21,579 nt of DNA from Euryarchaeota archaeon UBA39 (GTDB lineage Archaea > Thermoplasmatota > Poseidoniia > Poseidoniales > Thalassarchaeaceae), in assembly GCA_002503045.1 (NCBI GenBank), contig DAQW01000102.1:1-21579 (forward strand), given 5' to 3'. This document shows, piece after piece, positions 12,101 to 15,891 of this stretch. The notes beneath the pieces were generated by a model. The model was not told where the DNA came from. It searched no databases and was given only the letters and a program-made list of their open reading frames with translations. Each line of letters begins with the position of its first letter. Position 1 is the stretch's first letter. Position numbers and translations under genes: made by a program.

Positions 12101-13842
12101 TCATTGTTAACCCGATTAACGATGCTCCAGTAATCCCTGAGTTTGATGCAGTCACAGAGACATGGATCGAAGTTGCTAACGGAGAGAAATTATACACAGG
12201 TGATCAAAACGATTGGTACATTGTACTAACTGAGGATGACACGAATGTCGATAACCTCACGTTCAACTTGGCTAAGATGATGTCAGATATTGACCATCAA
12301 CAGTCAGATTACCAGTGGGAAGTTGCAAAGACCTCTATGTGCGATTATGATCATTACTTCACAATTGCATTAGATCAAGATACTGAGGATATGACAATCA
12401 CTCTGATTCCGGATGCTACAACAACAGCACCGGCGAGTGAATACGACTTCCTACAGGATGCTGATGGAGATGGTATACGTGACGGTGGAATCCACCAAAT
12501 ACCTCCTGCAAGTGGTACTTACTGTACTGTTTCACTTTGGTTGAATGATACTGCTGAAGCACCGAGTTACATCAACTACAGTCAGGCTGGTTACGATACC
12601 TACAATCAGAGGTCCGATAGAGTGACTCTCAACATACGTGTAGACAACGTTCCTGAAGCTATGCCGGATTATCTCTTCGACACTGATTTCGGATTCGACT
12701 TCGTGAATGTTGATGCAGTATTGCCTGGTACTCGAGTACCATACAAGGTAGTTATCACAAACGATGGAGATGATCCTACGCTGTACAATTATGGCCACGA
12801 TCTTCAAATCCGGTTTACTGCAAATGATAACCCAGGTATCCAACATCAGGTAACACTGGAGTGGGAGAAGGGCGAGGTTCCTGGAATTGGTGAAACTGTT
12901 ACAGTTCAGGGTTACATAACAATGAACACAGCAACTGATACGGTAGAGTCATTTATCGAAGTGAGGACAATTGATCCATTCACTGAGGCATATGTGACTG
13001 ATAACTTCCGTCGACCTGCGCTTGAAGAAGGCAACTGGGCGAATAACAACATGACCACAACCGATACGGGCGATGCTCTACCGAAGATGGTCGGTCTACG
13101 TCCAGCAACTTCAGTTGCATCGTTTGTACCTGGACTCATGTCTGTGGCGCTAGTAGGTCTCTTCCTAGGTCTCACACTATTCTCGGCTCGCCGAGAAGAA
13201 GATGATGAGATTGTCGAGGAGATGTATGTCGATGAAGACGCAGTCAGCCCAGTAATTGCAACGATTCTGCTAGTAGCGATCACAGTCGTACTATCCGGTA
13301 CGCTCTATGTGTGGTCGTCGTCTCTAGCAGATACCTCTGGCAAGGCAGCTCCAAGAGTAACAGCATTGACTGATACCTTCGTGACTTCTGATGATGCTAA
13401 CGATTGGTCTTGGAAGATCACAGTTAACGGTGCTCAGAACGAACTTGCAACTCAGGCAGTGCGTGTTCAATTGGAATGGACTGACTCGAATGGAGAACAA
13501 CAATTCCGTGATTACAACATGACGGACAAGTATGTTGGCGAGAATTCGTGTGCAAGTTATACCACTGGCGATGCTACTGGTGATTGTGGTCTATATGGTC
13601 GTAATCCGTCCAACAGTGATGCAATGGTGACCTTCAAGGATGACATTGATTGTTCTCCTGCAGGTGATTGTACCACTGGCTTTGGTGCAGGCGATATCAT
13701 CTATATTTTGATGACAGATCCTGGTACTGGAGAGTTGATTGACGGTATGAGCATTTCAGTGATTTATGCACCTGGTTCTCAGGCTGCTACACCATTGTTG
13801 TCCTACACTGGAACAACGAACCCACCGCGGCTCGCTGCTTGA
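118..13842 (+). CDS. Giant secreted multidomain beta-helix surface protein with C-terminal archaeal pilin module
   Basis: A single 4574-residue open frame. The start has two adjacent ATGs (118, 121), with a lysine-containing n-region and a hydrophobic core (about residues 11-25) ending SAA, a classic export signal. Domains read by eye: wall-protein/Rhs-like N-terminus (75-332), DNRLRE-like beta domain (333-555), two homologous Cys-containing Ig plus beta modules (556-931, 932-1321), parallel beta-helix stretches (about 1322-1810, 1985-2182, 2450-2640, 2725-3150, 3255-3480), cupredoxin-like domain (3163-3250), CBM9-like domain (3490-3700), three cadherin/Ig-like domains (about 3768-4180), CARDB-like domain (4190-4320), membrane segment (4334-4356), cytoplasmic linker, then pilin module (4375-4574). 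It is rich in Ser, Thr, Gly, Tyr, Asn and Asp and carries many NxS/T sequons. It is likely a surface adhesin or ligand-capture protein; the true ligand is unknown. Boundaries are approximate. The frame is intact, so it is not a pseudogene. Confidence 0.9.
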   Translation: MMTKKNMTASIGWLVLTLLMLGMSWSAAVSPATDVAADSDEVGTVEETFDPLALPENDVPVGQQGWDPSAELIGSRTESAKTYLGDDGERVTLISAGPVHYLEDGSWADIDLNMVSTADGWEVTKNTFETQFSADTGAGISVQVHPNVDDIRFGVNPIPMWFMGEDFNPMPYMDTPSQEGIETGANVIRYPLTDNAEVDYQVSQIGVKQTLNLRDMPTVPDGFEGHFGLQETMILPSGYALFIGDAMVEDAKLVTTNESIDIRNIETGERIAVLERPLMFDMATAESDNPEGHLGLYVIRAFGEVIEIATVVDTEWLLADERAYPVQIDPSLSVRDQRTGYAYYYRYTSWWGSTTYERAYASNYWNSMLTCRGRGSSQSCTTSSSYSWFYRYTWYRFDMANALPTGATVTDTDFVSHVGRYRSGSARFQATVVKSGTSQSSNMIDASSYLYSSGRYLTTYIRNSPASSSTTTLSDPGYYWYGMNSRTIGLNTNGVDDVQDAVDGNGAGSSGNILTLALRNTANEPVWYWCGHTTYSYCNSAGELPKLAITYTGGSDSTPPAADFTPYTGVTSYREDARTFYIGLVDGSGVDTTSSQGPRLYYRVNNGSYSQVAATGIGTCVSGATCNFKAQIPAVNLGDYVQYFWAYRDLSTTGQSGGNTGTTPAGGTGTPASINSGAITPYNYFVQDVEDATAGVKKSQIKVDGQSNYFYYQARQFYSYQVTMWENNYEYMIELDTSSCGTGTNSCFKTSGLVWNGKYIGTASNTYTTSNSVTAKVASIPGMTFAADDGPGMNLMYYWDTTTASMGVLGLGTATDIEDPVSGGTTYTSFSSGSSDDGYVRVAIPPDYTGNFGAIPLNGTTSPYYSSSARNLVCVGTNGYFYFVRGNPAYCTTWFSTSYKFNGFNVGATDTRFNSAGHTITAKASNIRPTPDVWAPVPDHSGLMDSYTDDDRTVKFPMTDAGDPPSGVNVTSGTDANGDLYRPFLKYRVNDIVNGTGWSSWAVRALTPDAGFSSCELSECDWSATIPGAERGNTVEYTIHARDNVGNMLNSTAYSYDLVTPTKVMTIEWHDQNCGFGQQYACSWQVKLYDVSNEIEFHYDTGSNMYYDYETVGYQAPNGADGETILPRGSGYQSGYTPSRWTNNYRIATDGSSHAYETFSAGMTELFNYDEVFTGTSNGRPYTYYCTRYWSSYRNQCSEVIDLPAGFDFEYFGNSYSGNNSHKIHALRHGAMQFSTSSSSNSAQMMYYGWGSTMPSLPSTSSYVNNVDLAPWWGYYASYYCYYNNQNECSIRTKTIPFNGAGTDVAADINTPTIWDLEMSPIRVTPSSGDYITVNADLTIESGVTVEIAEGKGILFNGACNKLLVNGTEDLPVNITDLGTTSAKALGMAFTNGCTTSGGTDDRHEFYHTNFENMSVAISAGSAWGSTPRYNGNVGDFVMEDMTFDNVDKAISHGSGQGTSFNMENFAISNAADACMDLPEDAIVELRFGTMDECNTNWNDWGGAVVNYPGSNGGSLIMENVTITDSRSNGISVDYDEVWLSNVSLTIPDLPVDAGRPSSTWSPDGAIYHDADSTSGSTFYGYGLTLDGYYRGVYTQATDSVHMEEITGTGLEGFISVIPAGPSSSVTGATGEDAVFDSITMSGSSSSDSQLYLERTRPDSITDVAFTTTGSGPGLYLAGNSPDSGSVSVTDFEGAHMRVVGCGWNVVASDVSIETDATGIISNCASASSSNTVTLSVFDMDYTGSSTTVGASYAQNSRLTLADGTIDSDFANIGSAGLDGSARMIGITYGTTECVTSSTAYSLTTCPVEVLHMNGEAFVGGMATVGVFRVINQVPTYVADHRVTTTTVETSGTCPDVSNSGSCTVTDVAQVGSTTTNGSGLADAWLITNRLGMSASGTTVTNTYTDHSYSIGGGAGQNATSPSDIWYTSNYNSQGHDLPLSVGERADFQLEAYPMDWNGAAKDCSWLSTNDSASLTNGFYTYTLQIITLSTDLVLDGCDLHLNGTKFSVNSSATQTPTITLRNGANIHLTGGVASGGVDGYIKGVTSLYGWRMNIEGGELSMNHSFIRDMHQDSSTNSGLLLGAGATLTMENGSYAVGSFATNPTMATIKVNGGKLVMDDSKVSNNQQTGVGVHLEQTSSSLLNDITVENAATGIVIRNGAPTVNDFTLSNNDVGVENYGGMALPTIYRSPLLQGQSGWQTHEIDITNFAKEDDVLQMAFNSVYAGGNAHPYNYYSSHYYMIYDRMRIYADTGDGNGLQLIDYSHSMAMNTDADTSEPEPPHWDCNAYGYQYNPGGSYQYAYYGYMLSQGPNQLASNGTGPPLNFGFRMTETPGLTTNTNYYPYHFWAGYWPSIYYSAYPRSPEQLSGGSGGMWGYYGVCMDYAYRFGTPNPSGWKIEFPPISTPGDAYTEVVLKMDVYHNRNNYFQDRIDFLTRGGSTVTSMGDWQREFGVASLTNGQITGSDTGVKISGGTAAGAYDTLNIVDPANEGILVDGSSNIVFDDLTVTDGRYGARMTSSSSGKMSITNADFDNQSQSGLVLTGDAGLAFSGEINASASSAIHVTTSSDTDWSFNGLTIKNSATGLEHDGSGNVRMVDTTFETNSNDITIDDGSVTFVEGEIGTGSGVLVNGGGVFTRARFYDVTLEADSSAVSSAKLKLIDADGRSIDNGKSDSTGLVDNLEFVTYTIDNSGTNTANLAGMRVASVYRHATGANTDFRYALETVTLTDSPGNADTIDMADSIDAHVCYRYNGNFGLAQCSNSVGYGGTATLASGLVQYDAYYAMDGEQNNKAILMDNSYNYMDGAAQTYFNNSIIFTTGYNNDNLASIRVEYPYTQKINMDNTIVVGIGSAGNDNPGGFHLGYSGTSNYAAWNVNNSELVGLAAVGSGRGYYGAPAEFTVTNSTLAHYTPPEKTSSFGYDQICITTAGIANALIENNKFFDCDAGVMVPYNYYAYSTYYSGTGTDDLIVRDNVFTDTGSIGLWMYLNTKSDDILFEGNTMTGSTSPSYGVYIQDSTTNSIDVKDNDIKADVGFYSRNGKQWDVEGNTFRGIGDASFPGVYTQSGHGTIIDNTLIDADGGISVYNVLGANDVEIADNTVEFTSSRVPTSAMGIQVANCGTTSEIIMSGNDIEVISNGLVVNGCTVIDDGSSFTSLGGAAPRVHTVDIRASTFSPQNLSINLGDTVRWHATGYYNDVNCYMHSTTENTTGSPLWDSGMMNNGTYFSYTFNSAGTYNYHSDNCAVDMWGSIVVSSSSGPALASTGINVAGSADDVSLSNTSVSGFGVGISMTGGDLYLGGTPQVRSGSGALIVADRAGIEAEDVDITINGATIEVDDTTGVAVDAVSTGGTTLLDITELSTDGGIGVLADGHKLFRWNGGTSASDTTLKTINAATGSIENMTWPNTGTQINAGPFSTITSVGNGVLDSTKLTLTSSSIIHEGNLLDLDVTHMGTAATDVGLVIRSTEDYTPLGIPLVAHSRSEYVSPSWRTRAGATVVTDGDMSDWIGEYTAETNIADDMMPGVVAENTSSGGGMRVTWDSSNVYIGLTGVSFTVSDGMVYLDTVAGGSSVGDNWYVSHNLPFQADFMLYAEDATSWGLKRVTPTGNWVDVTAACTGITSHVGFGYPGVTSSWSLNSEFAIPWSCIGSPTEDVRWLATVQSENTGHVLAVFPPQTWDAANATAQSFYDFGNFDLGGVDLPDGTLDDFLLIYRTYAGTTVPTPARPYDIIVKVRDADNNYWDWGTETNVMMSTNQEVEIDILRAKPVIQNLVDITVDEDTGLTSISMTDLAQDYQDQAATLTWEVVDSAANTHTYITPYSYALNGHSLDVTTLQDQFGGHRLKATVTDSDGLNSTQTFHWNVTNVNDKPVMCNTVRTDCTLMIYDGGSAETFNIRDEQAVDGATGFTIPRSLGSVYNVSGSFIIDMANENEQTDNNPYPVPQTYVWSANEGECIPFTVEMASTTDLLLTENSTNEDGGSCEIVFGLSDGVDSADNESITFIVNPINDAPVIPEFDAVTETWIEVANGEKLYTGDQNDWYIVLTEDDTNVDNLTFNLAKMMSDIDHQQSDYQWEVAKTSMCDYDHYFTIALDQDTEDMTITLIPDATTTAPASEYDFLQDADGDGIRDGGIHQIPPASGTYCTVSLWLNDTAEAPSYINYSQAGYDTYNQRSDRVTLNIRVDNVPEAMPDYLFDTDFGFDFVNVDAVLPGTRVPYKVVITNDGDDPTLYNYGHDLQIRFTANDNPGIQHQVTLEWEKGEVPGIGETVTVQGYITMNTATDTVESFIEVRTIDPFTEAYVTDNFRRPALEEGNWANNNMTTTDTGDALPKMVGLRPATSVASFVPGLMSVALVGLFLGLTLFSARREEDDEIVEEMYVDEDAVSPVIATILLVAITVVLSGTLYVWSSSLADTSGKAAPRVTALTDTFVTSDDANDWSWKITVNGAQNELATQAVRVQLEWTDSNGEQQFRDYNMTDKYVGENSCASYTTGDATGDCGLYGRNPSNSDAMVTFKDDIDCSPAGDCTTGFGAGDIIYILMTDPGTGELIDGMSISVIYAPGSQAATPLLSYTGTTNPPRLAA
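340..1113 (+). other. Domain: Rhs/WapA-like wall protein N-terminal region (residues 75-332)
   Basis: This segment opens with RTESAKTYLGDDGERVTL, continues with SAGPVHYLEDGSWADIDL, and ends with the phrase YPVQIDPSL (324-332). The same succession, 'RTE..K.Y...G..T....GPIHY..DGKW.DID...' followed by '(Y/F)PV.IDP', is familiar from the N-termini of Gram-positive wall-associated and RHS-repeat proteins, where it precedes DNRLRE domains. No RHS/YD repeats or toxin domain follow here. The similarity is recognised from memory and has not been computed. Confidence 0.5.
1114..1782 (+). other. Domain: DNRLRE-like beta-sandwich (residues 333-555)
   Basis: The segment starts right after YPVQIDPSL and finishes with PKLAITYTGG. 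Its middle contains WYRFDMANALPTGATVTDTD, matching the usual DNRLRE layout of 'RFDLS.LP.GA.I..A.L', then LTLALRNTANEP. The domain carries several Tyr/Trp-rich loops and Cys residues. DNRLRE domains occur in secreted wall and polysaccharide-related proteins, and their role is probably binding or structural. Confidence 0.5.
1783..4080 (+). repeat. Two homologous Ig plus beta modules in tandem (protein repeat, residues 556-931 and 932-1321)
   Basis: Each unit of about 380 residues starts with an Ig-like domain opening on a Pro-containing linker. Near its end is a Cys pair (C620/C626 in unit 1, C1015/C1020 in unit 2) followed by matching IP-x4-G-D/N-x-V-Q/E-Y segments and an A-Y/R-R-D end. The following beta part of unit 2 has WQVKLYDVSNEIEFHYD and later LPAGFDFEYFGNSYSG, a pattern seen in NIDO-like extracellular beta domains. 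Unit 1 has a more diverged equivalent ending in a VGTNGYFYFV strand. The DNA is well diverged, so the duplication is old. Confidence 0.55.
4081..9590 (+). other. Domain region: right-handed parallel beta-helix stretches with inserts (residues about 1322-3158)
   Basis: The first helix begins with ITVNADLTIESGVTVEIAEG, the typical cap and first rung of a parallel beta-helix. The clearest rungs are at residues 2922-3142, with successive turns such as IENNKFFDC, VRDNVFTDTG, FEGNTMTGS, VEGNTFRG, IDNTLIDADGG and MSGNDIEV, each with an Asn ladder position. Non-helix inserts lie at about 1812-1985, 2185-2440 (very Tyr-rich) and 2635-2725 (a carboxypeptidase-regulatory-like beta domain). Such helices are common in adhesins and polysaccharide-active proteins. 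No catalytic residues of pectate lyases could be assigned. Confidence 0.65.
9604..9870 (+). other. Domain: cupredoxin-like (residues 3163-3251)
   Basis: The segment VDIRASTFSPQNLSINLGDT, then VRWHATG, a GTYFSYTFNSAGTYNYH stretch, and MWGSIVV matches the plastocyanin/cupredoxin layout: first strand, 'F.P..L.V..GDTV.W', 'G..F.YTF..AGTY.Y', and final 'M.G.I.V'. Candidate ligands are H3199, H3235, C3239 and M3243. The order His-x3-Cys-x3-Met near the C-terminus differs from the usual Cys-x(2-4)-His-x(2-4)-Met. C3196 and C3239 could instead form a disulfide, so copper binding is uncertain. The fold call is fairly secure; the metal call is not. Confidence 0.6.
9880..10560 (+). other. Domain: final beta-helix segment (residues about 3255-3480)
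   Basis: After the cupredoxin-like insert the chain returns to short beta-rung phrases such as VSLSNTSVSGFGVGISM, IEAEDVDITINGATIEVDD and TTLKTINAATGSIENM. These resemble the earlier parallel helix, so the cupredoxin-like domain appears to be inserted between two helix segments. Rung boundaries cannot be set by eye. Confidence 0.45.
10585..11218 (+). other. Domain: CBM9/DOMON-like beta-sandwich (residues about 3490-3700)
   Basis: The region begins VVTDGDMSDWIGEYT, followed by MRVTWDSSNVYIGLTG, a DGMVYLDT strand, SLNSEFAIPWSCIG and VRWLATVQ. The order 'DG..sDW', 'W D..NvYiglt', 'yiDt', 'EfaIPw' is typical of CBM9-like and related C-terminal binding modules of glucan-active enzymes. If correct, this is the part of the giant protein most likely to bind sugar. 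Binding residues cannot be assigned from sequence alone. Confidence 0.5.
11416..12660 (+). other. Domains: three cadherin/Ig-like repeats with calcium loop (residues about 3767-4181)
   Basis: Each unit ends with a phrase of the tandem cadherin-like type: NVTNVNDKPV, IVNPINDAPV and IRVDNVPEA. The first opens ITVDEDTG, typical of such repeats. In the third, D4114-x-D4116-x-D4118-GIR-D4122 (12457-12483) forms a DxDxDGxxD loop of the EF-hand/thrombospondin-3 type, so calcium probably stiffens this stalk. These repeats probably space the ligand-binding head from the membrane. Confidence 0.6.
13111..13842 (+). other. C-terminal membrane segment, linker and internal archaeal pilin module (residues 4332-4574)
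   Basis: TM1 (about 4334-4356) ends with ARR and an acidic linker. This is followed by DEDAVSPV (4372-4379) and a second hydrophobic stretch ending LYVW, the hallmark of the archaeal type IV pilin N-terminal domain (PF07790 type). About 170 residues of extracellular globular domain follow, with several Cys. Predicted topology is giant ectodomain outside, linker inside, pilin head outside, which places the DEDAVSPV site on the cytoplasmic face where prepilin peptidase acts. Confidence 0.8.
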
Positions 13843-13861
13843 GTAGATCGTACGAAGAAAC

Positions 13862-13886
13862 GGATTGGGGGCTTAGCCCCCAGTCC
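13862..13886 (+). terminator. GC-rich hairpin after the giant gene
   Basis: GGATTGGGGGC pairs with GCCCCCAGTCC across a TTA loop, an 11-bp stem with one G-T wobble, starting 20 bases after the stop codon. No T-run follows, so it is not a typical archaeal release site. It could mark or protect the 3' end of the giant transcript, or act as a partial barrier before the downstream operon. Confidence 0.4.
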
Positions 13887-13899
13887 ACTTCGGTCGATG

Positions 13900-13920
13900 A
13901 GACTAAGGAGACGTTAGTCT
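13900..13920. promoter_or_regulatory. Perfect 7-bp inverted repeat before the operon; candidate operator or leader hairpin
   Basis: AGACTAA (13900-13906) and TTAGTCT (13914-13920) are perfect reverse complements around a 7-base spacer. The symmetric 21-base unit is sized like a site for a dimeric helix-turn-helix regulator. As RNA it would form a hairpin with GGAG in its loop, ending two bases before the GGTGA ribosome binding site. No TATA-like box is evident in 13843-13932. Confidence 0.4.
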
Positions 13921-13922
13921 AG

Positions 13923-13927
13923 GGTGA
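13923..13927 (+). promoter_or_regulatory. Ribosome binding site fixing the HAD start at 13933
   Basis: GGTGA lies five bases before ATG 13933. A GTG at 13924, three codons upstream in frame, would overlap this site and has no ribosome binding site of its own, so the ATG is preferred. Confidence 0.6.
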
Positions 13928-13932
13928 TTTGT

Positions 13933-14616
13933 ATGGAATCCGTCCGCGTTGTTGCCTTCGATTGCGATGGCGTCCTTGCAGATGCTGGTTCCTCTTGGGC
14001 CGTTATCCATTCTCACTTTGGAACAGGTGATGCAACTTTACTGACTGCATTCTTGAATCAGGAGATTACTGATGATGAATTCATGCGAGATGACATACGT
14101 CAGTGGAAAGAGGTTCAACCAAAGATCCATCGTGATGAATTATTCAGGTGTTATTCTGGAGTTCAGTTAATGGAAGGTGCTAGAGATGTTGTTTCGGCTT
14201 TACAGAATAGAGGGATTCATGTCGTAATCATTTCCGCAGGTGTTGATTTATTTGTTTCTGCAATCGCTTCAATGCTTAAGGTAGATGATTGGGCAGCTAA
14301 CGGTTTTTCTTATGATGACGAAGGATTCCTTTTGGATGACGGAGTATGTCGAGTTCCTGCTTGGGACAAAGGAGAAATGATTCAGAAATTAATCCGAATT
14401 CATGGCTTTGATCCATCTCAAGTGGTTAGTGTAGGTGACAGTAGTATGGATCTTTCAATGCATGTCTCTGGTAGCCGATTTATTGGATTCAATCCTACAA
14501 GGGAAGAAGCACATTCTGCCTTTAATTCGGCCAATGTTCCTGTCGTTCCAGGTCCTGATCTTCGGGACATATGGCCCATTCTTTTCGAGGGGGAGGAATT
14601 CCCTGAGGAGTTGTGA
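13933..14616 (+). CDS. HAD-superfamily phosphatase, phosphoserine phosphatase-like
   Basis: A 227-residue cytoplasmic enzyme starting MESVRVVAFDCDG. All four HAD motifs are present: D10-x-D12-G (nucleophile and acid/base), VVIIS101AG (motif II Ser), K146 (motif III), and GD169SSMD173 (magnesium binding). The helical cap between motifs I and II, the family length and the GDSxMD form suggest a subclass I, phosphoserine phosphatase-like enzyme acting on a small phosphorylated metabolite. It is the first gene of the sugar-uptake operon, 3 bases before the binding-protein gene, so a sugar-phosphate substrate is possible. Phosphoserine cannot be confirmed from motifs alone. The start was chosen from the GGTGA site five bases upstream. 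Confidence 0.82.
   Translation: MESVRVVAFDCDGVLADAGSSWAVIHSHFGTGDATLLTAFLNQEITDDEFMRDDIRQWKEVQPKIHRDELFRCYSGVQLMEGARDVVSALQNRGIHVVIISAGVDLFVSAIASMLKVDDWAANGFSYDDEGFLLDDGVCRVPAWDKGEMIQKLIRIHGFDPSQVVSVGDSSMDLSMHVSGSRFIGFNPTREEAHSAFNSANVPVVPGPDLRDIWPILFEGEEFPEEL
14605..14610 (+). promoter_or_regulatory. Ribosome binding site supporting the GTG start of the binding protein
   Basis: GAGGAG lies at the end of the HAD gene, nine bases before GTG 14620. It supports a non-ATG start, since the lipoprotein signal needs residues directly after this codon. Confidence 0.55.
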
Positions 14617-14619
14617 AAA

Positions 14620-15891
14620 GTGGCTCGTCAAATCATATGTTTTTGCATTGTAGTTGTTCTGTTTTTACCTGGCTGTATTTCTTCTGATCAATCTTCAATG
14701 GTTGATGATAGTGACTCTTCAATCGAACTCGTAGTCTGGCATTCTTTCGCTGCAGAAAGTAAAGAGCAGGCCACTTTTGAGTCAAGAATTGAGGTATTTA
14801 TGGCCTCCAACCCGGGTGTAGAGGTCAAGATTTCTGCTATTCCGTATCCTGAGGCAGATCAACAATTCATGATTGCTGCGCAGGGAGGAGAGGCTCCCGA
14901 TATTGTTCGCCTTTCGTCCGATCAATTGGGAAAGATTGGCGATATTAGAGTTGGCGGGCAACCGTTGCTTGAAGATCTTCGTACTCACCTGACTCCTATC
15001 GATCGAGCGAAATTTGATCCAAGAGCACTTAACGCAATGAGGTATGATGGGGATTTACTTGGAATTCCAGCGAGCCAAGACTGTCTTAGTTTGCTATACA
15101 ATCCACTTCTTTTTGATGCAGCAGGGGTTGATTATCCAAATGAAAATTGGACATTAGACGACATGTTGCTAGCATCATCATCTCTAACTTCAGGAGATGT
15201 AAACGGGTTGGCTCTCCCTGTAAAGAATGCATATTGGTGGTTTGGCTTCCAATCAGGATTTGGAGGTTCTCTTTTCGATCAGAATGGTACACCTACATTG
15301 GATTCTAATGGTTCTGCCGATGCAATGGATTGGTTATTGGATTTAGAGTTGGAACATGGTGTAGTGGAGACTGGAACTCAGACTGAATCAATGAAGACCC
15401 AGTTTTTGAGTTCAAAGGCCGCCATGATTGTTGATGGTCCTTGGAATTGGGCAACATATGAAGCAGGTAGGATACCTGTTCAACAGTCTATTCTTCCTAT
15501 TGTTTCTGATACCGAGGAACGTGTAGCACCTCTGGTAACTTACAAGGGGTGGTCTGTAAGTAAACAATCGTTAAACAAAGAGTGGTCAACCAAATTAGCA
15601 CTGTTCTTATCTTCTTCAGAGGTTCAGAAGGAATTTGCTATTGAGACATACACTATGCCTACACATGTTGACCTTTATGCTGATCCAGATATATCTGAAA
15701 ATGTAGTTATTTCTGGTTTTCTTAATCAGTTGATGGAAGGGACTCCTGCACCTACAACTAGAGCTATGGCTATGGTATACGACCCCTTAGTCACTGCATT
15801 TGAGAATGTATATGCTGGCGAAATGACTTCTTCTGAGGCATTATTACTTGCAGATCAAGCTCTTGAATCTGATTTGGAGGGTTTGGAATGA
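14620..15891 (+). CDS. malE: ABC transporter sugar-binding lipoprotein, MalE-like
   Basis: A 423-residue extracellular solute-binding protein (family 1). The short signal ends in lipobox L16-P17-G18-C19, so C19 is probably lipidated and holds the protein on the outer face of the membrane. The opening IELVVWHSF strand is typical of the family, and the segment AMIVDGPWNWATYE matches the maltose-binding protein region 'AMTINGPWAW...'. The C-terminal part (PTTRAMAMVYDPLVTAFENV...) also follows MalE. Several Trp, Tyr and Phe residues (NAYWWFGFQSGFGG) could stack on sugar rings. It uses a GTG start with GAGGAG nine bases upstream, and its stop overlaps the malF start (ATGA). With the amylase in the same operon, maltodextrin is the best substrate guess; other oligosaccharides are possible. 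Confidence 0.82.
   Translation: MARQIICFCIVVVLFLPGCISSDQSSMVDDSDSSIELVVWHSFAAESKEQATFESRIEVFMASNPGVEVKISAIPYPEADQQFMIAAQGGEAPDIVRLSSDQLGKIGDIRVGGQPLLEDLRTHLTPIDRAKFDPRALNAMRYDGDLLGIPASQDCLSLLYNPLLFDAAGVDYPNENWTLDDMLLASSSLTSGDVNGLALPVKNAYWWFGFQSGFGGSLFDQNGTPTLDSNGSADAMDWLLDLELEHGVVETGTQTESMKTQFLSSKAAMIVDGPWNWATYEAGRIPVQQSILPIVSDTEERVAPLVTYKGWSVSKQSLNKEWSTKLALFLSSSEVQKEFAIETYTMPTHVDLYADPDISENVVISGFLNQLMEGTPAPTTRAMAMVYDPLVTAFENVYAGEMTSSEALLLADQALESDLEGLE

Noticed and set aside
13924..13932. GTG start for the HAD gene
   Set aside because: It falls on the GGTGA ribosome binding site itself. The ATG at 13933 has proper spacing and places the DxDG motif at the usual distance.
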